Positions 17,519-27,229 are shown, counted from the stretch's first letter. The stretch is 52,654 nt of DNA from an uncultured Bacteroidota bacterium (GCA_902515395.1 CABXUL010000009.1:1-52654); one strand, 5' to 3'. Numbers and translations are program-made. The notes: generated by a model from the letters alone, not told the origin.

Positions 17519-18373
17519 TTGAACTTTTATATTGTCATACCAGCCCACAATGAGGAAAAAAATATAGCTCAAACTCTACAATCTATTGTAAACCAAAAGT
17601 TAAAACCTAAAAAGCTAGTGGTTGTAAATGACAATTCATCCGACAATACTAAGCAAATTATAAACGATTTTACCAAACGTTTTGACTGGATCCAAAAAGT
17701 AGAAAATAAATCCTCCAACGCCCATTTTCCTGGATCAAAAATTATTAATGCCTTTTATGCGGGTTATTATACTCTTGACGACAAATATGATGTTATATGT
17801 AAGTTTGATGCTGACATAGTTTTTGAGCCAGACTATTTATTAAATTTAAAGGTTAACTTTGAAAACAACCCCCGCTTGGGAATGGTGGCAGGTGTATGCT
17901 ATGTAAAAAAACAAAAGGATTGGGCACTGGAGAATTTAAACCGTAATGATCACATAAGAGGCGCTTTAAAGGCCTACAGGAAGGACTGTTTTTTGCAGAT
18001 AGGTAAATTGAAAAGGTCTATTGGATGGGATACCATAGACGAATTACTTGCACAATATTATAAATGGGAAATTTTAGTGGATGAAACACTGAAAGTAAAA
18101 CATCTTAAGCCCACAGGGCTCAATTATAGTCCAGATGCAGCCTTATTGCAAGGGGAAGCCACTTACCGAATGAGGTTAGGGTGGTTATTAACTTTGATTA
18201 TTGGACTGAAACGAGGTCTTGTTACTCAAAGTTTTATGGTTATTTGGAGCTACCTTAAAGGGTATTCAATCGCTAAAAAAAATAATGCACCCTTCATCGT
18301 TGACAAAGCGCAGGGAAAATATTTTAGAAGTTACAGGTGGAGAGGGATTTTAAGGTGGATAAAATTTAAATAA
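17519..18373 (+). CDS. Glycosyltransferase family 2
   Basis: A 284-residue GT-A fold enzyme. It opens with the classic FYIVIPAHNEEKNI strand-loop, then LVVVNDNSSDNT, and the metal-binding DAD in CKFDADIVFEPDY at about residues 98-100. It has no clear membrane helices apart from a hydrophobic segment near 220-240. The start is TTG at 17519; no ATG or GTG fits the conserved N-terminus. The spacing (5 bases) suggests co-transcription with the GH3-type and methyltransferase-like genes. The donor and acceptor are unknown. Confidence 0.85.
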   Translation: MNFYIVIPAHNEEKNIAQTLQSIVNQKLKPKKLVVVNDNSSDNTKQIINDFTKRFDWIQKVENKSSNAHFPGSKIINAFYAGYYTLDDKYDVICKFDADIVFEPDYLLNLKVNFENNPRLGMVAGVCYVKKQKDWALENLNRNDHIRGALKAYRKDCFLQIGKLKRSIGWDTIDELLAQYYKWEILVDETLKVKHLKPTGLNYSPDAALLQGEATYRMRLGWLLTLIIGLKRGLVTQSFMVIWSYLKGYSIAKKNNAPFIVDKAQGKYFRSYRWRGILRWIKFK

Positions 18374-18400
18374 CCAACACTTATTTTATCTTTACAATCG

Positions 18401-19681
18401 ATGGATAAAATCAACATACTTGTTTTGGGGAATGGTGGACGAGAGCACGCCTTTTGTTGGAAATTGGCAAAAAGCCAATTGACAAATCAGCTGTTTATTG
18501 CACCTGGAAATGGCGGGACCGAAGATTTGGCAATAAACCTTGATATAGGGGTTAATGACTTTGAATCAATTAAGAAGGCTGTGCTGTTAAATCAAATTAA
18601 ACTAGTAGTCGTTGGTCCAGAGGACCCACTTGTAAATGGGCTTCATGACTTTTTCCTTTCAGATCAGGCACTAAAGGACATTCCTGTCATTGGTCCAAAA
18701 AAAATGGGAGCAAGACTAGAGGGAAGTAAGGAGTTTGCAAAGATGTTTATGCAAAGACATGAAATTCCTACCGCCCAATACGGGAGCTTTACTGCCGAGA
18801 ATATTGTTCAAGGCTATGCCTTTTTGGATCAAATGAAATCTCCATACGTGCTTAAGGCCGATGGATTAGCTGCAGGGAAAGGCGTACTAATAATTGATGA
18901 TTTAAAACAGGCTAAGACTGAGCTTACCAAAATGCTCTTGGATCAAAAATTTGGGGTTGCCTCTTCAAAAGTTGTTATTGAAGAGTTTTTAACTGGAATT
19001 GAAATCTCCTGTTTTGTTTTGACAGACGGGGAGGCTCACTTAACGTTCCCAACGGCTAAAGATTACAAGCGTATCGGTGAGGGCGATAAAGGACTCAATA
19101 CCGGCGGAATGGGAGCCATATCCCCAGTGCCATTTATGGATGATCAATTCAATAAAAAAATACAGGACAGAATCGTAAAGCCGACCATTAAAGGATTACT
19201 CGAAGACAATATACCCTACCTAGGTTTTCTCTTTATTGGCCTGATAAAAGTTGGAGAAGAACCCTATGTTATTGAATATAATGTTAGGATGGGAGATCCC
19301 GAAACGCAGGTTGTTTTACCCCGGATAAAAAACGATTTTGTAGAACTTTTATTAGCGACAGCAGAAGGGCGCTTATCACAAATTGAAATTGAAATTGATG
19401 ATCTTTCTGTGACAACAGTTGTTGCCGTCTCAGGGGGTTATCCTCAGGAGTATCAAAAGGGTAAAAAAATAACTGGACTAGAAAAAGTAAAGGGGAGTAT
19501 TGTTTTCCATGCAGGAACCACTTTAAAGGAGGGAAAAATAGTTACAAATGGCGGGAGGGTTCTGGCAGTCACCTCATATGGAGAGGGACACGAATCTGCC
19601 CTGAAACAATCTTATGGTCAGATTGAAAAAATTAATTTTGAAGGAATTAATTTTAGAAAAGATATAGGTTTTGACTTATAG
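18401..19681 (+). CDS. purD: Phosphoribosylamine-glycine ligase
   Basis: PurD (GARS) catalyses the second step of purine synthesis, joining glycine to phosphoribosylamine with ATP. The 426-residue product has the N-terminal LVLGNGGREHA loop, the ATP-grasp core (PYVLKADGLAAGKGV, VIEEFLTGIE, NTGGMGA) and EYNVRMGDPETQ with the metal-binding residues. Length and motifs are normal. It overlaps the convergent small membrane protein gene by 6 bases. Confidence 0.96.
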   Translation: MDKINILVLGNGGREHAFCWKLAKSQLTNQLFIAPGNGGTEDLAINLDIGVNDFESIKKAVLLNQIKLVVVGPEDPLVNGLHDFFLSDQALKDIPVIGPKKMGARLEGSKEFAKMFMQRHEIPTAQYGSFTAENIVQGYAFLDQMKSPYVLKADGLAAGKGVLIIDDLKQAKTELTKMLLDQKFGVASSKVVIEEFLTGIEISCFVLTDGEAHLTFPTAKDYKRIGEGDKGLNTGGMGAISPVPFMDDQFNKKIQDRIVKPTIKGLLEDNIPYLGFLFIGLIKVGEEPYVIEYNVRMGDPETQVVLPRIKNDFVELLLATAEGRLSQIEIEIDDLSVTTVVAVSGGYPQEYQKGKKITGLEKVKGSIVFHAGTTLKEGKIVTNGGRVLAVTSYGEGHESALKQSYGQIEKINFEGINFRKDIGFDL

Positions 19682-19903
19682 AAATGAATGGGCAGAGGAA
19701 TTCTTTTTTTCCTCTCCGCTTTTATCGAACTTTCGTAATTGATTTATCCAGTATATCCCCGCTATTAAACCAACTAATAAAAAAATGAAAGAAATACCAT
19801 TAGATACCCACCAATTAAAAAGCTCAACATGAGTTAGTAGCTTAAAAGGAAAAAAAAGTACCTCCTCAAATAAACTTGCGATTGACTCAAAAAAATTCTT
19901 CAT
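19676..19903 (-). CDS. Small membrane protein (DUF6341-like)
   Basis: A 75-residue protein with an amphipathic N-terminus, one strong membrane helix (about residues 33-53) and a short charged tail ending in SSAHSFL. The tail and the WW segment match a small flavobacterial family (DUF6341) that lies beside purD in relatives; I assign this from memory of the family, not from a search. The function is unknown. It is convergent with purD (6-base overlap) and divergent from the following membrane protein gene. Confidence 0.65.
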   Translation of the reverse strand: MKNFFESIASLFEEVLFFPFKLLTHVELFNWWVSNGISFIFLLVGLIAGIYWINQLRKFDKSGEEKKNSSAHSFL

Positions 19904-19946
19904 TAATTATCTATTATTTATATTGCAAAAGTAATAAAAACTGGAG

Positions 19947-20873
19947 ATGATAGTAAAAACTTTCAATAAAGTTGGATTAAAGGCATACTTGTATTCTTTT
20001 ATTTTTTCTCTTGCAGTAATTTTTCTAATTAACTATTGTAAACATCACAAAGATTGGAACGTAAATAACATTTTTGAAATTCTTATTTTATGGATTATTT
20101 TTGCCTTTTTTATTTTTTTTATTAGTTTTTTACAATCTAAAAAATCAAGCTCTAAGCTATCTGGGATTCATTTATTAACCTTTCCACTTGTTTTTCTTTT
20201 TTTCCCAAACGGACCAGGGTTAGCCTTCTCTAAAATAGTTATTGGACTAATTTTAGTTTATTCCGAACACATATTTATTAAAGCTCTTTACAGTAAGTCA
20301 AAGAATAAGTACTTATTTGACTTATCTATTTTTATTTCTATTATTGCTTTAATTAATATAGCTCTTTTAATTTTTTATGTATTTCCCATTATAGTTGTTT
20401 TTAATCAAAAATTGTATAACATTAAAAGCTTAATTGCTATTCTTTTTCCTGCTTTATTAATACCCTTTATTTTTTATTCACTAGACACAATAGTGCCTTT
20501 TGATTTATTTGGAATCGTTAATAATACGCTTAAGATTCAACCTTGGGGGTATTTAGATCAAACTAATGGTGACTGGCTATGGTTTTTAATATTGACGGTC
20601 TCAATTTATGTTACAATTTTTATTCGTCCAAAAGGTAATGAGAAGTATTCAGCTTTTCTATTTATGACAACCTGGTTATATTTAAGTTTTTTTATAGGCT
20701 TTTTAGGTTTAAATCTTGACCAGGAAAGGTGGCTTTTAGGCTTTGTTCCAGCGGCCTTTTTTTTCGGTATTTTCATTGAAAATTTGAAGTCTGACAAATT
20801 AAAAAATAGTGTAATTTTTTTAGCAGCAATTTTCATGGTAATTTTTAAACTTGTTGACTTCGAAGTTCTATAA
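19947..20873 (+). CDS. Polytopic membrane protein (DUF6427-like)
   Basis: A 308-residue integral membrane protein with about nine hydrophobic segments and no catalytic motif that I can identify. Its place next to purD and the small DUF6341-like gene fits a flavobacterial family of unknown function (DUF6427). Its T-rich coding sequence reflects the very high Phe, Ile and Leu content. It is transcribed divergently from its small neighbour; DUF4254 follows after 78 bases. Confidence 0.65.
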   Translation: MIVKTFNKVGLKAYLYSFIFSLAVIFLINYCKHHKDWNVNNIFEILILWIIFAFFIFFISFLQSKKSSSKLSGIHLLTFPLVFLFFPNGPGLAFSKIVIGLILVYSEHIFIKALYSKSKNKYLFDLSIFISIIALINIALLIFYVFPIIVVFNQKLYNIKSLIAILFPALLIPFIFYSLDTIVPFDLFGIVNNTLKIQPWGYLDQTNGDWLWFLILTVSIYVTIFIRPKGNEKYSAFLFMTTWLYLSFFIGFLGLNLDQERWLLGFVPAAFFFGIFIENLKSDKLKNSVIFLAAIFMVIFKLVDFEVL

Positions 20874-20951
20874 ATTTAGCAGATCATTTTGCAATAAATT
20901 TGTTTAATCTCAAATCGTATCTTAGCATTATTAAATAATTAAACTTATGGA

Positions 20952-21569
20952 ATGAGTTATCAGTCTTTTAGCAGCAAAGCAATAAAAATCTTTAAACAAA
21001 GTATTGACAAATATCATTTGATAGACAAGGTTGATCAATCCTTTGAAAATCCTTTTCAGTCAAATTCAATTGATTACCTTTTGTACAGAAAAAACTGGAT
21101 AGATACTGTTCAATGGCATTATGAAGACCTAATAAGAGATCCTGAAATTGACCCAGTTAAAGGGATGAATCTCAAAAGGAAAATTGATGCATCCAATCAA
21201 GATAGGACTGATACAGTCGAATACATAGATGGGTATTTCTTAGATTTATATAAAGATGTTCAACCGTTTAAATCAGCCACTGTTAACTCAGAGAGCCCTG
21301 CCTGGGCAATCGACCGATTGTCTATATTGGAGTTGAAGATTTATCATATGGAAGAGGAGGCTAGTAGGTCAGAGGCAAGTAATTCACACAGGCAAAGCTG
21401 TAATAACAAACTACAAATTTTATTAATTCAGAGAATTGACCTAAGTAGCGCCATTGACCAGTTATTAGAGGATCTTAAGAAGGGATATAAGTTCATGAAG
21501 GTTTACAAGCAGATGAAAATGTATAATGACGAGGAAACTAACCCCATCTTGTATAAGGATAAATCATAA
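20952..21569 (+). CDS. DUF4254 family protein
   Basis: A 205-residue, mostly helical soluble protein with conserved NWIDTVQWHYEDLIR, the ESPAWAIDRLSILELKI segment, and YKFMKVYKQMKMYND near the end, all typical of DUF4254. The function is not known. It lies 6 bases before a GT9 (heptosyltransferase-like) gene, a pairing seen in this phylum, which suggests a role in lipopolysaccharide or other glycan assembly. That link is inference. Confidence 0.8.
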   Translation: MSYQSFSSKAIKIFKQSIDKYHLIDKVDQSFENPFQSNSIDYLLYRKNWIDTVQWHYEDLIRDPEIDPVKGMNLKRKIDASNQDRTDTVEYIDGYFLDLYKDVQPFKSATVNSESPAWAIDRLSILELKIYHMEEEASRSEASNSHRQSCNNKLQILLIQRIDLSSAIDQLLEDLKKGYKFMKVYKQMKMYNDEETNPILYKDKS

Positions 21570-21575
21570 ATATGT

Positions 21576-22608
21576 ATGAAAAATCCACATTTATTGCTGT
21601 TGCGTTTTTCTGCACTGGGAGATGTAGCAATGACTGTACCCGTTATTAGATGTCTATATAAATCTCAACCTAATTTAAAAATCACTTTTGTAAGTAGACC
21701 TTATTTTGAGCCTCTTTTTGCTGAGTTTGAAAACTTCAATTTTTATCCGCTAGATATTCGAGATAGGCACAAGGGACTTAAAGGGATTTGGACTCTTTTT
21801 AAAGAACTTAAAAAAATCCCTTTCTCTGGAGTTGCTGATCTCCACGGGGTCCTAAGAACCTATTTATTATCATTTCTTTTTACAACAACATTTTTTAGGG
21901 TCAAACAAATTAATAAGGGCAGAATAGAAAAGCACCAATTAACACGAGAAAAAAACAAAAAATTTCAACCTCTCACACCTACTATTTTTCGTTATGCAGA
22001 TGTTTTCAGGAAACTTGGGTTTTCAATTAATATTGAAGACCATGAGTTTCCTGACAAAAACCCTATTCCTGAAAACTTTACAAATCTTTGTAATGAGACT
22101 GATAAAAAATGGATTGGCATAGCACCATTTGCCTCTTATTCTGGAAAAAACATACCCTTTGGATTTAATGCAACAAGTTATTGCCTATTTACAGAAAGAT
22201 TACCAAATATTTTTATTTGGAGCTGGACAAAATGAGATTAAAAAGCTAGAGGTATGGGAAAAGGCCTATACTAATGTTGTCAATACGTCAGGGAATACCT
22301 CATTGCTAGATCAAATCCAACTTATGCCCTATCTCGACCTTATGATATCGATGGATTCTGCTAATGGTCACTTGGCTGCTAATGCAGGAACTCCGGTCCT
22401 TTCACTATGGGGGTTAACACATCCATTTAGCGGATTTGTTCCCTTTAATCAACCTATTGAACAATCACTTACACTTGATAGAAAAAAATATCCCTTAGTG
22501 CCTACCTCGGTTTATGGTAATGTTATTCCCTCTGGATATGAAAATGCATTTAGGTCCATCAGACCAAAAGATGTAATTGAAAAGGCATTAGAATTAGTCC
22601 AAAAATAG
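21576..22608 (+). pseudogene. Glycosyltransferase family 9 (heptosyltransferase-like), frameshifted
   Basis: Two reading frames together make one GT9 protein of about 343 residues. The first part (from 21576) has the N-terminal LRFSALGDVAMTVPV and ADLHGVLRT; the second continues with TYPLDLM, the sugar-nucleotide region FLFGAGQNE and MDSANGHLAANAGTP. The frame changes at an A6 run (22145-22150): removing one A turns GKNIPFG into GKTYPLDL, as the family expects. Left alone, frame 0 ends at 22235. The cause may be a sequencing error, a real inactivating insertion, or slippage at the A-run. It follows the DUF4254 gene closely and ends 2 bases from the convergent reductase gene. Confidence 0.82.
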
Positions 22609-22610
22609 AA

Positions 22611-23648
22611 CTAGACATCGTCATAATCTATAAGAATCTGGTCACTTACTGGATGGGCTTGACAGGTCAATATTAAGCCTTCCTCAACCTCATTTTCAGT
22701 TAGAATTTGATTAGCCTGCATTTCTGCTTTACCTGATTTGACTCGAGCAATGCAGCTAGAGCAGACACCTCCTTGACAGGAATAGGGAACATCGAGCATG
22801 TTATCGAGTGCAGTATCTAGAATACTCTTGCCTTTTTGAGCATCGATTTTATAATTGATATCATCGTAAATAATTTCCAAAATTGCTGTGGTTGATGGGG
22901 ATGCTTCGACCGAAACTTCTGGTGATGCGTTAAACAATTCAAAAAGAATTTTCGACGAACTTATACCTTTTTCCTCTAGTGTTTTTGATACTGAGTGGAT
23001 CATTTCTTCTGGTCCACAAAGGTAAAACTTATCTGTGTCACCCTCCAGTTGATTCAAAGTGTTATTAACGATATCCCTCTCAATTCGTCCAAAATGACTT
23101 TTCTCAATATTAACCCTACTAAAGACCCATTTAATTTTAAGCCTTAAGGAGAATTGCTTTTTTAAGGCTTTTAGCTCCTCATAGAATAAAGTATCTTCTG
23201 GAGTCTTGTTACCATAGACCAAATAAACACTTGTATCTTCATTGTCATTGAGAGCAGTCTTAATAATTGATATAATTGGAGTGATTCCACTTCCCGCAGC
23301 AAAAGCAACTATCTGCTGTCCCTTTTCTGATTTAATGTACTTAAATCTTCCTTCTGGAGGGGCAACCATAATTGTCTCCCCAACTTCAATTACTCGATTT
23401 GCATGTGAAGAAAAAAGACCGTTTGGGACTTCTTTTATTCCTACCTGAAGTCCATCACTTGGTGCGCTGCAAATTGAATAAGATCGACGTACTTTACTTT
23501 TGCCAATATTTGTTTCTAAAGTAAGATATTGCCCTGCTTCAAATTCAAATCTTTTTTTCATTTCCTCAGGGACATTAAGAGAAATCAAAACAGCATTTGG
23601 AGTGTCTCTTTCAACTTTTGAAATTATAAGAGGGTACATTTGTGACAT
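22611..23648 (-). CDS. PaaE-type ferredoxin/flavin reductase
   Basis: A 345-residue oxidoreductase with an FAD-binding domain (RRSYSICSAP, about residues 50-60), an NAD(P)-binding domain (AAGSGITPIISII, then LYLCGPEE-like FYLCGPEEM) and a C-terminal plant-type 2Fe-2S domain whose ligands are spaced C-x4-C-x2-C (CQGGVCSSC) with a fourth Cys in LTCQAH. This arrangement matches PaaE and related electron-transfer subunits. No phenylacetate catabolic genes are near, so the partner oxygenase is unknown. The start at 23648 avoids a TTG that lies in the -7 element. It is convergent with the GT9 gene. Confidence 0.88.
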   Translation of the reverse strand: MSQMYPLIISKVERDTPNAVLISLNVPEEMKKRFEFEAGQYLTLETNIGKSKVRRSYSICSAPSDGLQVGIKEVPNGLFSSHANRVIEVGETIMVAPPEGRFKYIKSEKGQQIVAFAAGSGITPIISIIKTALNDNEDTSVYLVYGNKTPEDTLFYEELKALKKQFSLRLKIKWVFSRVNIEKSHFGRIERDIVNNTLNQLEGDTDKFYLCGPEEMIHSVSKTLEEKGISSSKILFELFNASPEVSVEASPSTTAILEIIYDDINYKIDAQKGKSILDTALDNMLDVPYSCQGGVCSSCIARVKSGKAEMQANQILTENEVEEGLILTCQAHPVSDQILIDYDDV

Positions 23649-23666
23649 ATAATTTTTATTATGTCG

Positions 23667-23674
23667 CAAAGTTA
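23667..23674 (-). promoter_or_regulatory. -7 element upstream of the PaaE-type reductase
   Basis: TAACTTTG on the minus strand matches TAnnTTTG and ends 18 bases before the ATG at 23648. It contains the TTG at 23669, so that codon is unlikely to be the start. Confidence 0.35.
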
Positions 23675-23782
23675 TTTTAAAAAACTCTAAAATTTTAAAT
23701 CTTATTTGGACATTTTCGTTAATTAATCTGGTTTTTATAATAATTTCCTGGAATTTCAGTTATTAATGTTAAACTTTTAAAG

Positions 23783-26269
23783 TTGAAAAAAGACACCCAT
23801 TTTTTTATTTTAACTCTTACGGCCTTGGTCTTAGCTTCTGCCTGCTCCACTCAGAAAAATAAAATACTCAATCGTGGCTTTCATACCCTTAACACTAAGT
23901 ACAATGTACTTTTTAACGGAAAAGAGGCATTTGAGGTTGGAAAAGCTATTTTAGAGCAAGCCCATGATGACAACTTTTTTGAGTTTTTAGATGTAGAGCC
24001 AATCGCTATTAATGGGGAAAAAATGACACAGACTAGCGTGGTTCCTGGTTTCGCTCGAGCTGAAGAAAAAGCGGTAAAAGCCATTCAAAAGCACTCTATG
24101 AATATCAATGGAATTCAACGTAATACTAAAATTGACGAAGCTTATCTTCTGTTGGGAAAGGCACGATATTTTGATCGGAGGTTTTTTCCAGCCATGGAAG
24201 CCTTTAATTTTCTGCTGGAAAACTATGCAGATAAAAATACTTATGTAGAAGGAAGAATTTGGCGGGAAAAAACTAATATTCGGTTAAAAAATGATGAGCT
24301 TGCAATAAAAAACCTCAGGGGATTAGCCCTCACAATAACCCCTAATAGTAGGTTTCACAGTATGGCTAATGCTACTATATCTCAGGCCTTTCTTAACACT
24401 CAACAGCTAGATTCCGCAAGTTTTTTCATAAAGCGGGCAGCATTAACTGCTAAAAACGACGAGGATAAGGGGCGCTATTATTTCTTAACTGGCCAGTTGT
24501 TTGAAAGTCTTAATCAGCCTGATTCTGCAATGTGGGCTTATGAGCAAGTTGTAGGGCTTAATCGAAAAATTCCAAGAAAATATTGGATTAATGCTAAGAT
24601 AAAACAATTAAATATTAGAAAAATTCGCGATAGCATTGACCCATTTGAATCACTAAAAAAATTAGATAAGAATTATGAAAATGAATTATTTGATCATTTA
24701 ATAAATCGTTCCTTAGGGCTATATTACTTTTGGCTAAAAAATGATAGCCTGGGGGCTCATTACCTGACAAAATCTTTAAGATCACAAAACATCGATTTGC
24801 CCACAAAAGCAGCAAATTATAGGGATATGGCCGACTTTAACTTTGCTAATGGAAAATATGTTTTAACTGGGTCTTACCTTGACAGTTTGTTACCAATAAT
24901 TCCAGAGGAAACTTTGTCAAGAAGAGCAACCCAAAGAGAACGTGACAATCTTAATGGAGTAATCAAATACGAGACAATTATTAGAAAAACTGATAGTATT
25001 TTGAGACTATTATCCATGGACAAAGTTGATCAGTTAAAATATTTCGAAGACTTTCTTAAAGAGAAAAAAGCCAAAGCATTGGCTAAAGTAGTTGAGAAGG
25101 ATAAAGGGGTTTTCTCTTTCCTATCCAAAGCTGAAAAAGCGAGCCAATTCTATTTTTATAACCCTAAGCTTCTAATTCTAGGCAAACAACAATTTCTTTC
25201 AATCTGGGGGAATCGCCCCAACAGTGACAATTGGGCATTAGCAGCAGCAATCGATCCAGTAATTGAAGAAAATCAAGGTGCTCTGGATAAAGAAGAAACC
25301 ATTCAACAAGAAAGCTTTTTTGTAGAAAGACCAGAAAGCTATATTAATTCTCTACCTAATTCTATTGAAGCTATCGACAGTATAAAAGTAACTAATCAAA
25401 ACGCCTACCTTCAGTTAGGAATGATATACAAAGAAATTTTCAAGGACAATAAACTAGCCGAAAATCGACTTACCCACTTACTTGACCTAGATCCACCGCC
25501 CAATATTTCCGCACCTGCATTATACCACCTTTACAAAATCAACGAAAAGATTTTACCTCAAAAAGCAAAAAAATACTTGGATAGGATCTTATTAGAATTC
25601 ACTGACACAGCCTATGGAAAAGTACTTGCTAATCCAATGGACTTTGATCGGTCCACCTTAAATACACCCGAAATGATGTACACTAGCTTATTAAAGCTCT
25701 TTAAATCTGGAGATTTTGATTTACTAAAGAAAAAGGCGTTAGCATTATCTGTTTTTTTAAGCGGGACAGAATATCAGTCAAAATTTGAATTACTTTTGGC
25801 TAACACTAAAGGAAGGCTTCAAGGTATTGATCAATGGGAAAAAGAACTTTCTATTATTAAAATGAAATATTCTGGAACCCCTGAGGCAGAATTGGCTGAA
25901 GAAATAATTAATCAAATTAAAAAGACAAATAGCATCGACGATCAAAACAAAACTTATATTAATTATAAGTGGATTTTTAAGTATAGAATTCAAGACTCTA
26001 TTGAATTAAAAAACACCAAAACCAAGCTTCAAAAATCTTTGGACAATTCTTACATCACAAATTGGTTTTTAACTGAAGATCGATTCGATGACACTCAAAT
26101 TTTCCTCGTTCTTCATGGAATAAGAAATATTAGAAAGCTCAATGAATGGAAGAAAAAAATCAATGATGAAGAACAGGAGGCTTACAAAAAAAATAATTTT
26201 GTAGTTTTGTCATCCGATTATAAGAAAATGATTAGGGATAAAAAATTAAGATTCTATGAAACAAAATGA
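23783..26269 (+). CDS. sprE: Gliding/type IX secretion lipoprotein SprE (PorW)
   Basis: An 828-residue TPR-rich lipoprotein required in relatives for type IX secretion and surface gliding. It has a type II signal peptide (lipobox ASAC, Cys 21), then the family hallmark GFHTLNTKYNVLFNGKEAF (about residues 32-50), followed by TPR-like helices along the length. The start is TTG at 23783, since the only nearby upstream ATG runs into a stop. The bactofilin gene overlaps its end by 14 bases, so the two are probably translated together. gldH, another gene of this secretion/gliding set, lies at 43.8 kb. Confidence 0.87.
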   Translation: MKKDTHFFILTLTALVLASACSTQKNKILNRGFHTLNTKYNVLFNGKEAFEVGKAILEQAHDDNFFEFLDVEPIAINGEKMTQTSVVPGFARAEEKAVKAIQKHSMNINGIQRNTKIDEAYLLLGKARYFDRRFFPAMEAFNFLLENYADKNTYVEGRIWREKTNIRLKNDELAIKNLRGLALTITPNSRFHSMANATISQAFLNTQQLDSASFFIKRAALTAKNDEDKGRYYFLTGQLFESLNQPDSAMWAYEQVVGLNRKIPRKYWINAKIKQLNIRKIRDSIDPFESLKKLDKNYENELFDHLINRSLGLYYFWLKNDSLGAHYLTKSLRSQNIDLPTKAANYRDMADFNFANGKYVLTGSYLDSLLPIIPEETLSRRATQRERDNLNGVIKYETIIRKTDSILRLLSMDKVDQLKYFEDFLKEKKAKALAKVVEKDKGVFSFLSKAEKASQFYFYNPKLLILGKQQFLSIWGNRPNSDNWALAAAIDPVIEENQGALDKEETIQQESFFVERPESYINSLPNSIEAIDSIKVTNQNAYLQLGMIYKEIFKDNKLAENRLTHLLDLDPPPNISAPALYHLYKINEKILPQKAKKYLDRILLEFTDTAYGKVLANPMDFDRSTLNTPEMMYTSLLKLFKSGDFDLLKKKALALSVFLSGTEYQSKFELLLANTKGRLQGIDQWEKELSIIKMKYSGTPEAELAEEIINQIKKTNSIDDQNKTYINYKWIFKYRIQDSIELKNTKTKLQKSLDNSYITNWFLTEDRFDDTQIFLVLHGIRNIRKLNEWKKKINDEEQEAYKKNNFVVLSSDYKKMIRDKKLRFYETK

Positions 26270-26654
26270 TATAAATGGACAGTATAGCCGTATAGAAAAC
26301 TCTACCAGTATTAAAGGGGATATTATTTCTGAGGGAGATTTTAGAATTGATGGAACCCTAGATGGAAATATCAAAACCAATGGCAAAATTGTAATTGGGA
26401 AAGAAGGTTTGGTCAAAGGCGGCATAAGTTGTAATAAAGCTGATGTTGAGGGTAAAATAAAAGGTAATCTTTTTGTCTCCGAGACCCTTAATCTCAGATC
26501 TACCAGCAATATCGAGGGGGAAGTTATTACTGGAAAACTTATTGTTGAATCTGGCGCAACCTTCAACGCGTCTTGTTCAATGAATAAAGATGGAAAAAAG
26601 GCTGATATACAACTTGTCTCCAAGATAGAAGAAACTCGTGAAAAAACAGCCTAG
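26256..26654 (+). CDS. Bactofilin (polymer-forming cytoskeletal protein)
   Basis: A 132-residue bactofilin. The central region consists of short beta-helix repeats (IKGDIISEGDFRIDG, LDGNIKTNGKI, VKGGISCNKADVEGKI) with an unstructured N-terminus and a charged C-terminus. Bactofilins polymerise without nucleotide and act as scaffolds for cell-shape or envelope enzymes. It overlaps sprE by 14 bases and atpZ by 17 bases, tying the cytoskeletal gene to both secretion and ATP synthase genes. Confidence 0.9.
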   Translation: MKQNDINGQYSRIENSTSIKGDIISEGDFRIDGTLDGNIKTNGKIVIGKEGLVKGGISCNKADVEGKIKGNLFVSETLNLRSTSNIEGEVITGKLIVESGATFNASCSMNKDGKKADIQLVSKIEETREKTA

Positions 26655-26838
26655 AAATTGGCTGATTTTTTCGGGGCTAGCCTTTCAAATTGGTTCAGTA
26701 ATGTATTTAATGATCCAATTTGGCCATTGGATAAATAGAAAATGGGAGATTAATTCAAATATTCCTGTTTTGATAACCTCTGTCTTTGGCCTGGCAATAG
26801 TTTTGCTTTTGATTCAGAAACAAAGTAAAAACTTATAA
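26638..26838 (+). CDS. AtpZ/AtpI-like ATP synthase accessory membrane protein
   Basis: A 66-residue protein with two predicted membrane helices (about residues 9-29 and 40-60), including GLAFQIGSVMYLMIQFGHWI, typical of the AtpZ group that helps assemble or supply ions to the F0 part. The start is GTG at 26638, inside the bactofilin gene (17-base overlap). It precedes the ATP synthase genes, which supports the assignment. Confidence 0.75.
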   Translation: MKKQPRNWLIFSGLAFQIGSVMYLMIQFGHWINRKWEINSNIPVLITSVFGLAIVLLLIQKQSKNL

Positions 26839-26842
26839 CCTC

Positions 26843-27229
26843 TTGATTGGACCTCTCTTAAACTTCGCCTTCCGCTTGACTTTTTTCGTGTCTGGACTAC
26901 TGCTTGCTCATTTACTTATTCTTTGGTTACTTGGAAAGCACTTATTTGATCACTTCATCTTGCCCTCTTATTTATTTAATTATCTCATAACTCTAATTTT
27001 CTTTGCAGGATTACTAATAAACTCAAAGACTAAAGACGCTTTTTTAGGGTGGTTATTTTTTATAACGAGTGGATTGAAATTTTTAGCTTTTTTTATTATA
27101 ATTTACCCTTTGTATAATCTAGATGGGGCCATTAAAAAAGCTGAACTTATTACATTTTTCTTGCCTTACAGCCTCTGCTTAACAATAGAAATTCGCCAGA
27201 TTATAAAAATTTTAAATCCTAACCCATAA
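26843..27229 (+). CDS. Small membrane protein before atpB (DUF6168-like)
   Basis: A 128-residue protein with four predicted membrane segments. It lies between atpZ (4-base gap) and atpB, the place where Flavobacteriales carry a DUF6168 protein, and probably replaces AtpI in this operon; both ideas rest on position and memory of the family. The start is TTG at 26843, because no ATG fits before the first membrane helix. Confidence 0.65.
   Translation: MIGPLLNFAFRLTFFVSGLLLAHLLILWLLGKHLFDHFILPSYLFNYLITLIFFAGLLINSKTKDAFLGWLFFITSGLKFLAFFIIIYPLYNLDGAIKKAELITFFLPYSLCLTIEIRQIIKILNPNP

Noticed and set aside
22145-22151. A AAA AAC as a programmed -1 slippery site in the GT9 gene
   Set aside because: The conserved continuation lies in the +1 frame, not -1, so the heptamer does not explain the split.
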